Source: Pseudoalteromonas shioyasakiensis
GTDB taxonomy: Bacteria; Pseudomonadota; Gammaproteobacteria; Enterobacterales; Alteromonadaceae
NCBI RefSeq assembly: GCF_024518675.1
Contig: NZ_JANIGL010000007.1
Span: 62,001-126,000 of the forward strand
Reading direction: 5' to 3'
DNA length: 64,000 nt
Both the position numbers and the translations under genes were made by a program. Of the stretch, positions 9,334 through 17,041 are shown in pieces (the stretch's first letter is position 1; each line of letters starts with the position of its first letter). The notes under the pieces are model-generated. The model was not told where the DNA came from, did not search any database, and saw nothing but the letters and a program-made list of their open reading frames with translations.

Positions 9334-9400
9334 AATTTAAACTTTAAGTCTGCGCTAACTCACGATAGAATTTAAAAAACAACAAGAAAAAACCTCTATT

Positions 9401-9886
9401 ATGGACGATTTTTATCAGCTTAGTGCTACTAGCCTGCAAGGGCAATCTATTGAATTTAGTGATTTTAAAGATAAAGTGGTGCTTGTAGTCAATACCGCAA
9501 GCCAATGTGGCTTTACCCCTCAATACGCCGCTTTACAAGCTCTCCATGAAAAATACCAGCAACAGGGTTTAGTGATCATAGGCTTCCCTTGTAATCAATT
9601 TGGTAAGCAAGAACCTGGTGATGCGACGCAAATCAAGCAAGAATGCTTGATTAATTATGGTGTCGACTTTCAAATCATGAGCAAAGTTGAAGTGAATGGC
9701 GAACATGCCCACCCAGTATTTAGACATTTAAAGTCTGCATTACCAGGCTTTTTAACACGTAAAATAAAATGGAACTTTACTAAATTTTTGATTGGTAAAG
9801 ATGGCAATGCAATAAAGCGTTTCGCTCCATTTACTAAACCAGAGCAAATAGAAAGCTATATCGTTAAAGCGTTAAAGCAAAGGTGA
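9401..9886 (+). CDS. glutathione peroxidase (cysteine type)
   Basis: 161 residues, the usual length for bacterial thiol glutathione peroxidases. The three signature blocks are present: VNTASQCGFTPQY with the peroxidatic Cys, GFPCNQFGKQEPG, and KWNFTKFLIGKDG supplying the conserved Trp and Asn. It reduces hydroperoxides in the cytosol using glutathione or thioredoxin. The catalytic residue is Cys, not selenocysteine. It is a single-gene unit ended by a strong hairpin. Confidence 0.92.
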   Translation: MDDFYQLSATSLQGQSIEFSDFKDKVVLVVNTASQCGFTPQYAALQALHEKYQQQGLVIIGFPCNQFGKQEPGDATQIKQECLINYGVDFQIMSKVEVNGEHAHPVFRHLKSALPGFLTRKIKWNFTKFLIGKDGNAIKRFAPFTKPEQIESYIVKALKQR

Positions 9887-9890
9887 GTAT

Positions 9891-9918
9891 AAGGCTGTTG
9901 GCAAATGCCAACAGCCTT
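9891..9918. terminator. terminator between glutathione peroxidase and the small acidic gene
   Basis: AAGGCTGTTGGCA and TGCCAACAGCCTT form a perfect 13-bp stem with a two-base loop. It separates two convergent genes. The T tracts on both sides are poor. Confidence 0.75.
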
Positions 9919-9929
9919 AATAAATAGTC

Positions 9930-10130
9930 TTAGTGATTTAAATACTCATCAAAGTCATCATCACCTAAGTTTTTACGCAAGCGCTTCTGCTCAAGGTAGT
10001 CTTCCAACTTTTTCTTAACCTTTTGCTTTTTCTTGTCATGTTGATTACGCCCAACCATTTCGTACTCGTCTTCAACAAAATCGTCATCTAGCGCATCGTA
10101 ACTAAATGTCTTACCCACAACCCACTCCAT
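9930..10130 (-). CDS. small charged protein, PA3496-like
   Basis: 66 residues, strongly charged, with no membrane segment. The C-terminal half (a KKKQKVKKK run, LEDYLEQKRLRKNLGDDDFDEYL) resembles the short gammaproteobacterial PA3496-like family (putative envelope integrity protein), a recognition from memory of the motif. Function is essentially unknown. The coding region is real judging by its conserved-looking motif and its terminator, but the family call is tentative. Confidence 0.65.
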   Translation of the reverse strand: MEWVVGKTFSYDALDDDFVEDEYEMVGRNQHDKKKQKVKKKLEDYLEQKRLRKNLGDDDFDEYLNH

Positions 10131-10508
10131 AAAGTGTTTGAGACCAATGCCTATTTTTAGTCATTGGTAGAATTAAAAAGTTTAGTGCAATTTACATGTG
10201 TAAAAAGCCACCAAAAAACTGCCATTCTTCTATCTTATAAAGAAGGTATGTCAGTAATGTGAATAAATAGCGCTTAATTTTAATTCTGGAAAGTGAGAGT
10301 TTTTTATCGAAACGATAAACATTTTTGATGCATTTAAAATATTTAGTCAAAATGACTAATTTATGGCTATTATTTAAAATAAGTTAATGTCCTCCCCTGC
10401 CACAAAAACAACTAACAACTTGTTTTATAACAAATTAAATTATTGGCACCAAACTTGATATCTATTTATCAACAAAGGTTAAAATCAACACTTAGCAGGA
10501 TTACCAAA
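10131..10508. other. intergenic region with several small hairpins
   Basis: Divergent promoter region between the small acidic gene and the DUF2884 gene. It holds ACCAATG/CATTGGT at 10143-10168, TTATCG-AAA-CGATAA at 10314-10328 and TTAGTCA-AAA-TGACTAA at 10343-10359. No gene was seen. The hairpins could be operators or leader structure. Confidence 0.4.
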
Positions 10509-11306
10509 ATGAAAAAATTACTTTTAGTCGGTTCTTTATTTATTGCAACAGGCGCTTTGGCCCATGATGATCACGATACCAATATTTCATTTAGTGGTGA
10601 CTCGTGCGAAGTCGAATTTCAAAACGATATACGTATTAAACCAAGTGAGTTAGAGATCTACACTGCAGATAATCACAGCATGGTTTTCAGTGATAATGGC
10701 GAGCTACTGATTGATGGCCAAACACTTTCACTCGATAGCGAACAACGCCAAGCGATCAGTGATTATTCAGACAGCTTACGTAGTCAATTGCCTGAAGTCG
10801 CAAATATTGCTCTTGAAGGCGTCAAAATAGCCGGAGTTGCTATCGAAGAGGTTGCCAATGCATTTAATATTCAAGGGTTCGATAGTATTAATGAGTTGAT
10901 GACAGATATTGAGGTTGAAGTAGAAAATACATTTTATCAGCAAGGTGCCTTTGTCATGGGCCAACAAAGCTTCAATGAGTTTGGTGAAAACTTCGAAAGC
11001 CATTTTGATGAGCAAATAGAAAGCGCAGTTGAATCAGCTATGATGCAATCTATGGGCAGCATATTAATGGCACTAGGCTCTGAATTAATGGGTTCTGGCG
11101 GTGATATGCAAGCATTTGAGCAGCGTATGGAAAACATGGGCGCACAAATAGAACAAAAGGTAGAACAGCAAGCTAACCAACTTGAAAAACGTGCCGATGC
11201 ATTATGCGGTAACTTTTCAACCATTGCCGAGCAAGAACAACAACTTGTACAGCTTGTCCCTGAATTAAAAGATTACCAACTATTTAGCTATAAGCAAAAT
11301 AACTAA
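10509..11306 (+). CDS. DUF2884 (YggN-like) exported protein
   Basis: 265 residues from the ATG at 10509, preceded by AGGA. An upstream TTG at 10443 stays in frame but would add residues before a good signal peptide (MKKLLLVGSLFIATGALA), so it was rejected. The protein resembles E. coli YggN: a C-EVEFQNDIRIKPSELEIYT opening, the LDSEQRQAISDYSDSLRSQLPEVANIA segment, and a single conserved Cys pair (C of DSCEVE and C of DALCGNF). Periplasmic, function unknown. Confidence 0.8.
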   Translation: MKKLLLVGSLFIATGALAHDDHDTNISFSGDSCEVEFQNDIRIKPSELEIYTADNHSMVFSDNGELLIDGQTLSLDSEQRQAISDYSDSLRSQLPEVANIALEGVKIAGVAIEEVANAFNIQGFDSINELMTDIEVEVENTFYQQGAFVMGQQSFNEFGENFESHFDEQIESAVESAMMQSMGSILMALGSELMGSGGDMQAFEQRMENMGAQIEQKVEQQANQLEKRADALCGNFSTIAEQEQQLVQLVPELKDYQLFSYKQNN

Positions 11307-11366
11307 ATACGAATAATATTTGATATCCCTTTAGCAGCACTGTGGTTTACTCCCTTTGCTGCTTTT

Positions 11367-12809
11367 TTATTTTTTAGCTAAAGGTAACAACTGTCCCAGC
11401 TGAGTTATAGCCAGCTCAAGGCGCTCATTCCACGGTAGGCCATAGCTTAAACGAATACAGTTGCGATACTTATTAGTTGCAGAAAAAATATACCCCGGTG
11501 TGATGCTAATACCGTGTTCTAATGCTAATTGAAATAACTTTACACTATCGTAATCTTTGCCTAGATCAATCCAGATAACGCAGCCACCTTGCGGATCGCT
11601 TACCCGAGCAGCCTTTGGCAACGCCTGTTGTAAACACCAGATCATCCGCTCCTTATTGCTGCGCAATTTTTGTCTAAGTAACTTTAAATTGCGATCGTAC
11701 TCACCGCTGGCAACAAATTCACACAAGGTCCATTGGTTTATCAAAGAAGTTGAACAACTAAAAGCTCGCTTATAACGACGCGCTTGTGCAGCAAATTTAC
11801 CCGCGATCAACCAACCTACCCGATAACTCGGTGCAGCCGTTTTTGAAAACGACGCACACGTAAGCACCAAGCCTTTTTTCGAATATGCTTGAGCCGGAGT
11901 GCCCCGTGTATCACCAAAATGCAGATCCCCGTAAACATCATCTTCAATTAAGACGACATTGTGTGATTCCAACAGCTCAACCAAATACTTACGCTTGCTG
12001 TCGGGCATAAAACTTCCCACAGGGTTATTGATCGTCGTAGAAAACACGCAGGCTTTAATATCATGCTCTTGTAGCGCTTGACTGAGATCATCAAGCCAGA
12101 TCCCATCATCTGGGCAGAGCGGGATCTCTAGCGCTTTTAAACCCAAACTTTCGATCAGTTCTATGATGCCAAAATAGCAAGGAGACTCGATCGCAATGAT
12201 ATCCCCCGCTTTTGCCACGCATTTTAGCGCAATCGTTAATGCCTCTTGAGCGCCATTGGTGATCACTAACTCTTGGTTATCAACACCGATACCAAAATCC
12301 AGGTAACGACGGATCAACTGTTTTTTCAACGGTGCATAGCCATCAATTGCGCCATAATTAATCGCACGGCTTCCGGCCATAGACATAACTCTGCGCATAG
12401 TTCGCGCAAGCATTTTATCGGTCGGCGCTGCAGCAACTGGATTGGCAATACCAAATGGCACCACATCAGCTTGATGAATCGCATCATAAACTTGTTCAAT
12501 CAGTACCTGCATATTCACCGACACAGGTTCACGACTTAGCCTGACTCGTTTAGGTCTAGCGGGTTGCATTGTCGCCGTTTTTAAAAAGTAACCTGACTTT
12601 TCCCGAGCCTCCACTAAACCTTGGGCTTCAAGCGTTTGATAAGCTAATTTCACCGTAGGGATACTTACTTTTAGCTTATCAGCCATTTTTCGCAGCGACG
12701 GTAACTTCTCCCCGGGCAGCAGCGTTCCTTGGTCGCACAGTTCACGCACTAATTGTATAACCTGCTGATATAAAAATTCTTGCTTACCTTTACTGATCAC
12801 AAGCGACAT
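11367..12809 (-). CDS. MocR/PdxR-type regulator (GntR HTH fused to class I aminotransferase fold)
   Basis: 480 residues. Residues 1-75 form a GntR winged helix (LLPGEKLPSLRKMADKLKVS, TVKLAYQTLEAQGLV). The rest is a fold type I aminotransferase with the PLP lysine in ASFSKTAAPSYRVGW. MocR proteins sense PLP or an amino compound and usually control a divergent gene. Here the divergent gene is an EamA exporter, so the regulator probably governs it. The gap contains a repeated CTGTATA motif that suits MocR's habit of binding direct repeats. Confidence 0.88.
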   Translation of the reverse strand: MSLVISKGKQEFLYQQVIQLVRELCDQGTLLPGEKLPSLRKMADKLKVSIPTVKLAYQTLEAQGLVEAREKSGYFLKTATMQPARPKRVRLSREPVSVNMQVLIEQVYDAIHQADVVPFGIANPVAAAPTDKMLARTMRRVMSMAGSRAINYGAIDGYAPLKKQLIRRYLDFGIGVDNQELVITNGAQEALTIALKCVAKAGDIIAIESPCYFGIIELIESLGLKALEIPLCPDDGIWLDDLSQALQEHDIKACVFSTTINNPVGSFMPDSKRKYLVELLESHNVVLIEDDVYGDLHFGDTRGTPAQAYSKKGLVLTCASFSKTAAPSYRVGWLIAGKFAAQARRYKRAFSCSTSLINQWTLCEFVASGEYDRNLKLLRQKLRSNKERMIWCLQQALPKAARVSDPQGGCVIWIDLGKDYDSVKLFQLALEHGISITPGYIFSATNKYRNCIRLSYGLPWNERLELAITQLGQLLPLAKK

Positions 12810-12833
12810 AGCACAACCCTATAAACCTAAAAT

Positions 12834-12878
12834 CTGTATAGGTTACATTTTTAGTTTTCTGTATATGTTTAGTATACA
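12834..12878. promoter_or_regulatory. candidate MocR operator between regulator and EamA exporter
   Basis: CTGTATA-N-GTT occurs twice in direct orientation (12834-12843 and 12859-12868), 25 bp apart. The second copy is also part of a dyad TGTATA-N7-TATACA (12860-12878). Position in the divergent gap points to the flanking MocR protein. Confidence 0.45.
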
Positions 12879-12925
12879 CACGCGCAGTAAAATACATACT
12901 TAATTAATCCATTGGATGAAAAGCC

Positions 12926-13855
12926 ATGAAAAGTATCGCGCTTTACATTGTCACCGTTTTAATTTGGGGCTCAACCTGGCTCGCAATTGAATTTCAATTA
13001 GGTGATATCGCAGTTGAAACCTCGCTTTTTTACCGCTTTGGCCTTGCCGCAATTTTAATGTGGTTATGGGTAAGCGTTAAAAAGCTTCCTATGCGATATA
13101 GCAAATTAGATCATGGCTTTTTCGCGTTATTGGCATTATGTAACTTTGGACTAAATTATCTAATGCTGTATTGGGCGCAAAACTATTTAACGTCAGCCAT
13201 GGCGTCAATTGCATTTTCGCTGTTACTGTTGATGAATATAGTGAATACCCGACTATTTTTTGGCAAACCCATAGCTAAACGTATTTACTTTGGCGCACTG
13301 CTAGGTGTTATAGGCATTGGTTGCTTGTTTTGGCCACAATTACAGCAATTCGACTTGAATAATCAGGTGTTGGTCGGGTTACTACTTGCTCTGAGTGGCA
13401 CCTTTGTGGCTTCATTGGGCAATATGGTTAGCGTACGTAACTCAAAGCAACAAATTGGCGTGATGCAAGGCAATGCTTGGGGCATGTTGTACAGTGCCGC
13501 TGGATTATTAGTTTACTTACTAGTAAGTGACGCCAGCTTGGGCTGGTCAGCACCTGCCAGTTATTGGTATTCATTATTATATTTAGCCATCTTTGGCACG
13601 GTTATAGCGTTTGCTTGCTATTTCGCACTGTTGAAAAATATCGGCCCAGAGCGTGCAAGCTACGTTATCGTTTTATTTCCGCTAGTGGCTGTCACGCTAA
13701 GCACATTATTTGAAGGCTTTGTTTGGCAGGCTAATACTTTCTTGGGGTTTAGTTTAGTACTACTTGGCAACGCCATTGTGCTGACACCCACTAAAAAAAT
13801 TAATGCTTTTTTTGCTGCAAGAGCAGTTCAGCAAAAAAGCTCCATCCCCAGTTAG
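12926..13855 (+). CDS. EamA (DMT superfamily) transporter
   Basis: 309 residues with about ten membrane helices in two EamA repeats. It starts IVTVLIWGSTWLAIEFQLG (repeat 1), and repeat 2 has the ALSGTFVASLGNM and FGTVIAFACYFALLKNIGPERASYV blocks. Such proteins export amino acids or other metabolites. It diverges from the MocR regulator, its probable controller. The substrate cannot be read from the sequence. Confidence 0.88.
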   Translation: MKSIALYIVTVLIWGSTWLAIEFQLGDIAVETSLFYRFGLAAILMWLWVSVKKLPMRYSKLDHGFFALLALCNFGLNYLMLYWAQNYLTSAMASIAFSLLLLMNIVNTRLFFGKPIAKRIYFGALLGVIGIGCLFWPQLQQFDLNNQVLVGLLLALSGTFVASLGNMVSVRNSKQQIGVMQGNAWGMLYSAAGLLVYLLVSDASLGWSAPASYWYSLLYLAIFGTVIAFACYFALLKNIGPERASYVIVLFPLVAVTLSTLFEGFVWQANTFLGFSLVLLGNAIVLTPTKKINAFFAARAVQQKSSIPS

Positions 13856-13881
13856 AATGCGCACTAGCGCAACTAACGCCA

Positions 13882-13908
13882 AAGCGCCTACCTGTTAGGC
13901 GCTTTTTT
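13882..13908. terminator. terminator overlapping the end of the lipid kinase gene
   Basis: AAGCGCCTA and TAGGCGCTT flank a five-base loop with a T run on the plus strand. It terminates the EamA gene. The last codons and stop of the convergent lipid kinase gene (TAG on the complement of 13888-13890) lie inside the stem. Confidence 0.8.
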
Positions 13909-14784
13909 ATTGCCTTGCATAGGTATACAAAAGCGGAGGGCTTGAGGATGCACGGTAATTTTCGCGGGGGTCTCACCTATCAACTCTCCATCCGCTTCAA
14001 TCGGTTGGCCAACGCTCGTGATGGCTGCACTTGCAACACGCTTATAAATAAGACCATCTATAGTTTGGTGATTACCTAATAATAATCGTATCAAGCAATA
14101 TAAGTTTGCTCGCCAACCACGTGCTGGCATCGCATAACATTCAACAACTCCACTATTTAGTTGCGCCTTGGGTGCCACCGCCAACCCGCCACCAAAGTAA
14201 CGATGATTAGCAAACACCGTAATTAAGTTTGTTTGTGCTATGGCTTGATCAGCAAGCAACCCAGTCAACATAGTGGGTTTAAAACTAAGTAAATGCTTAA
14301 AAGCAGCAAAGCTATAACCAAAAGCTGACTGAGTAGGGTGTTGTTGCAATGCTTTTACCACATGGGCGTCAAATCCCACACCGGCAACATTTATAAAATA
14401 GCGGTTATTCACCTGGCCAATATCAATCGCCTCTTCATATTGGCTAAAAACACTCGCTTGCCAATCACTTATTTTACATGCAAAGCCACGGGCAAAATCA
14501 TTCCCTGTACCTTGAGGCAGCAACGCTAGTGAACAACTATTGCTGATTAATGCATTAACCGCTAAATGTAATGTACCGTCACCGCCAACCACCACCACGC
14601 GTTGATGGTCTTCTGCCAGCATTGTTATTGCCACACAATCAGCTGCAAAGTCGCCTGTTGTGGTAAACACATCAAGTTGCATTTGTCTTTTTTCGCATTC
14701 TTTATACAACCATTCGCACATTTTTTTATGGTTTTTTTTCGTACTTGGCTTAATTATTATTAACATTGCTAGACAAACCTTCAT
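13888..14784 (-). CDS. diacylglycerol/lipid kinase family protein (YegS-like)
   Basis: About 298 residues. The DAGK catalytic motif VVVVGGDGTLHLAVNAL and the ALLPQGTGNDFARGF block are intact; the C-terminal part has the family's YFGGGLAVAPKAQL and GEL pattern (EADGELIGETPAKI). It phosphorylates diacylglycerol or another lipid or sphingoid substrate at the membrane. The start is uncertain: GTG on the complement of 14788-14790, ATG at 14782-14784, or ATG at 14764-14766 (MLIIIKPSTKKN), which would align best with the family N terminus. Confidence 0.85.
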   Translation of the reverse strand: MKVCLAMLIIIKPSTKKNHKKMCEWLYKECEKRQMQLDVFTTTGDFAADCVAITMLAEDHQRVVVVGGDGTLHLAVNALISNSCSLALLPQGTGNDFARGFACKISDWQASVFSQYEEAIDIGQVNNRYFINVAGVGFDAHVVKALQQHPTQSAFGYSFAAFKHLLSFKPTMLTGLLADQAIAQTNLITVFANHRYFGGGLAVAPKAQLNSGVVECYAMPARGWRANLYCLIRLLLGNHQTIDGLIYKRVASAAITSVGQPIEADGELIGETPAKITVHPQALRFCIPMQGNKKAPNR

Positions 14785-15089
14785 CACCACTACAAACCAC
14801 AGTTAAACAAAAAATAAATTAATCTGAATAATTAGTCACTTTATTCACTTCAAAATGCATAAATTCCATTTGAAACTTAAAAAACTGCGTTTATAAAAGG
14901 CTTTATAAATATATTCTATTTTATAGTTATGCAAATAGCACCTCAAAACAAAGCTTAACCGCAAGTTAACAACCCCTTATCCATTAGTTATTTTTATCTG
15001 ACCACCTTACTTTTTATCGTTTTATTTTTGTGCAATTTAACGTCAGAATAGCCTCGTTCTCAAAACAGACATAACCCGGAGCAAAAGTA
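14785..15089. other. AT-rich intergenic region
   Basis: Divergent gap between the lipid kinase gene and the small ORF at 15090. Very AT-rich, so promoters for both are likely, but I could not single out a convincing -35/-10 pair. No gene seen. Confidence 0.4.
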
Positions 15090-15230
15090 ATGAAACCAGT
15101 TAATACATTAAATCAAAATGCTGCAACTCATGTTGCCGTAAAATCAAGCAATCGCAAAGCAAAAATGCTAGCCAGACTTAACCGATACAGCAAAGCACTC
15201 GCACTAGGCGGTGTTATTCAATACAAATAA
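15090..15230 (+). CDS. small ORF, 46 residues, unknown
   Basis: ATG at 15090 follows a strong ribosome site (CCGGAG, eight or so bases upstream). It encodes a basic 46-residue peptide with the central stretch SSNRKAKMLARLNRYSKALALGG. No family recognised. Basic charge and a possible amphipathic helix (about residues 18-40) suggest nucleic-acid or membrane contact, but this is only a guess. A long inverted repeat (GCAGCAAAC at 15257 and GTTTGCTGC near 15310) follows. It is isolated, upstream of two tRNA genes. Confidence 0.5.
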   Translation: MKPVNTLNQNAATHVAVKSSNRKAKMLARLNRYSKALALGGVIQYK

Positions 15231-15400
15231 TCACCCAACCATGATTATTTTAGCGGTGCAGCAAACACCCAACCACTAAACGAAGATACTTCTTTAGCTC
15301 CCTCGTTTGCTGCAACCTCTTCTTAAAGCTATTAAAACCTGCCCTTTTAGAAAAAAACTCTCTTTTTAGAACAAAAAACCAGCAAACGATCTTTTTCCTA

Positions 15401-15429
15401 TTTACACGCCCCAATCACCTGCGTATTAT
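15401..15429 (+). promoter_or_regulatory. sigma-70 promoter of the tRNA-Ser genes
   Basis: TTTACA (15401-15406), a 17-bp spacer and TATTAT (15424-15429) sit 11 bp before the first tRNA. Each box matches the sigma-70 consensus at five of six positions. Confidence 0.65.
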
Positions 15430-15440
15430 TCTTTCCCAAC

Positions 15441-15531
15441 GGAGAGATGGCAGAGTGGTCGAATGCACCGGTCTTGAAAACCGGCAGGGGTTTGTAGCCC
15501 CTCTAGGGTTCAAATCCCTATCTCTCCACCA
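15441..15531 (+). tRNA. tRNA-Ser (anticodon UGA)
   Basis: Acceptor GGAGAGA pairs with TCTCTCC, followed by A and an encoded CCA. The anticodon stem CCGGT/ACCGG encloses loop CTTGAAA with anticodon TGA. A long variable arm (CAGGGGTTTGTAGCCCCTC) is typical of serine tRNA. T loop TTCAAAT. Confidence 0.95.
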
Positions 15532-15582
15532 TTATTACTTTTTGGTGGTTCACTCGATCATCAAAATGACAGTTTATGCGCC

Positions 15583-15675
15583 GGAGAGGTGGCCGAGTGG
15601 CCGAAGGCGCTCCCCTGCTAAGGGAGTATAGGGTTTGTAGCTCTATCGAGGGTTCGAATCCCTCCTTCTCCGCCA
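15583..15675 (+). tRNA. tRNA-Ser (anticodon GCU)
   Basis: Acceptor GGAGAGG pairs with CTTCTCC (one G-U), then G and encoded CCA. The anticodon loop CTGCTAA carries GCT. A long variable arm is present, and T loop TTCGAAT. It lies 51 bp after the UGA tRNA and probably shares its transcript. Confidence 0.95.
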
Positions 15676-15689
15676 TTTAATAACGAAGA

Positions 15690-15720
15690 AAGCCCCGCAA
15701 TTTATTGTGGGGCTTTTTTT
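15690..15720 (+). terminator. terminator of the tRNA-Ser pair
   Basis: AGCCCCGCAAT / ATTGTGGGGCT stem (one G-T pair) followed by seven T residues, 15 bp after the second tRNA. Confidence 0.85.
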
Positions 15721-15736
15721 GTTGTTAAAAATGGCT

Positions 15737-16168
15737 GAAGGAGGGTGAGAACCCTCGACCAGGGTTCGACCAAATGTCAGGAACATTTGGGGCCGCTGCA
15801 AGCGTCGCGAAGCGATTGATTACATGGACGTAAGCAAGCCCATCCCTACGTTTGACACAAATATCAGTATGAAAAGCCTATCGTTTTATGCCCATAACCT
15901 TTACACCGATGAAGGAGGGTGAGAACCCTCGACTAGGGTTCGACCAAACTTTGTCTGGAACAAAGTTAAACGCACGCAGTGCGGCCCGAAGGGCAAAATA
16001 TAGGGATGTATTTTTCCAAATGTCAGGAACATTTTAGGCCGCTGCAAGCGCCGCGAAGCGGTTGATTACATGGACGTAAGCAAGCCTATCCCCACGTTTG
16101 ACACAAATATCAGTCTAAAAAGCCTATCATTTTATGCCTGTAACCTTTACACCGATGAAGGAGGGTGA
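15737..16168. repeat. hairpin-rich repeat array with inverted tRNA-Ser tail
   Basis: A 153-bp unit occurs twice (15770-15922 and 16016-16168), with about 90% identity by eye. A shorter block, GAAGGAGGGTGAGAACCCTCGA then AGGGTTCGACC, occurs at 15737 and 15911, with a truncated third copy at 16157. The short block resembles the reverse complement of the tRNA-Ser(GCU) 3' end. Internal stems include GAACCCT/AGGGTTC, CCAAATGT/ACATTTGG and AACTTTGT/ACAAAGTT. No ORF lies inside. It looks like a non-coding repeat family grown next to the tRNAs. Confidence 0.7.
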
Positions 16169-16264
16169 TAATTGAAGTAACAACCTTCCTATTCGCAGCG
16201 TTCTTTTCTCCTCGGGTTTCGTAATACTCAACCCAAGCTACAGAGTGTTTCTCCGCATTTTATT

Positions 16265-17041
16265 TCAACACTCCAAACTAAACTCGTCAGCATCTAAATA
16301 CGCAGGAAAACTTTGTTTAAATAGCTCAAGTGGCTCTTTATCAAGTGTTTTAATTAAAACATCCGTCTGATTGTCTGCTGCTACTGCCAACGTGTCGCCC
16401 TTAAAGTCATACACGGCAGTACCGCCATTATGGGCAACACCATTACCATCATCACCCACTCGGTTAACGGCGACAACATAACATTGATTCTCCATCGCTC
16501 GCGCCATCAATAAGGTATCCCACACTTTGCGTCTTGCTGCAGGCCAATTGGCTACATTGATCATCACGTCGTAATCATTACGGCTACGCTGAAATACCGG
16601 AAAACGTAGGTCATAGCATACTTGCGGTAGAATTTTAAAACCATTGAGAGTAAACACTTCTCGGCGATCGCCCGCTTTTACAAAATCCCCTTCTTTGCCT
16701 AAACAAAATAAGTGACGCTTGTCGTAATATTCAACCTCGCCATTGGGCCACACCCAATAAAAGCGATTAGCTTTTTTATCGCCTTGTTGCACCAGTACAG
16801 AACCTGCTAAAACGGCATTCGATGAGTTTGCAGTCGCAATCATCCAATCAAGCACTTTACCGTTTTCAGGCTCCGCACAATCTAGGTTAATAGCAAAGCC
16901 AGTAGCAAACGTTTCCGGCAACAAAATAAGATCCACAGAGTCTTTAATACTCGCGATTTTATCGCTAAAACTCGCCAAATTAGCGTCTTTATCAAGCCAG
17001 TTAAGCGATGTTTGTATAGCAGCAATAGTTAAAGTTGACAT
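16265..17041 (-). CDS. mtnU: omega-amidase, nitrilase superfamily (YafV/MtnU type)
   Basis: 258 residues from the ATG on the complement of 17039-17041, which follows GCGGAG; the longer frame lacks a site. The nitrilase triad is visible: Glu in LLPETFATGF, Lys in YYDKRHLF, Cys in LPQVCYDLRFP. It hydrolyses alpha-keto acid amides such as alpha-ketoglutaramate or ketosuccinamate, the by-product of glutamine-dependent transamination of the methionine keto acid. The start overlaps the end of the aminotransferase gene by 13 bp, so the two are coupled, which supports a role in methionine salvage. Confidence 0.88.
   Translation of the reverse strand: MSTLTIAAIQTSLNWLDKDANLASFSDKIASIKDSVDLILLPETFATGFAINLDCAEPENGKVLDWMIATANSSNAVLAGSVLVQQGDKKANRFYWVWPNGEVEYYDKRHLFCLGKEGDFVKAGDRREVFTLNGFKILPQVCYDLRFPVFQRSRNDYDVMINVANWPAARRKVWDTLLMARAMENQCYVVAVNRVGDDGNGVAHNGGTAVYDFKGDTLAVAADNQTDVLIKTLDKEPLELFKQSFPAYLDADEFSLEC

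Noticed and set aside
15737-16168. CRISPR array or further tRNA genes
   Set aside because: The repeats are long, unequal and not separated by regular spacers; no cas gene is nearby; and the tRNA-like part covers only the T arm in reverse.
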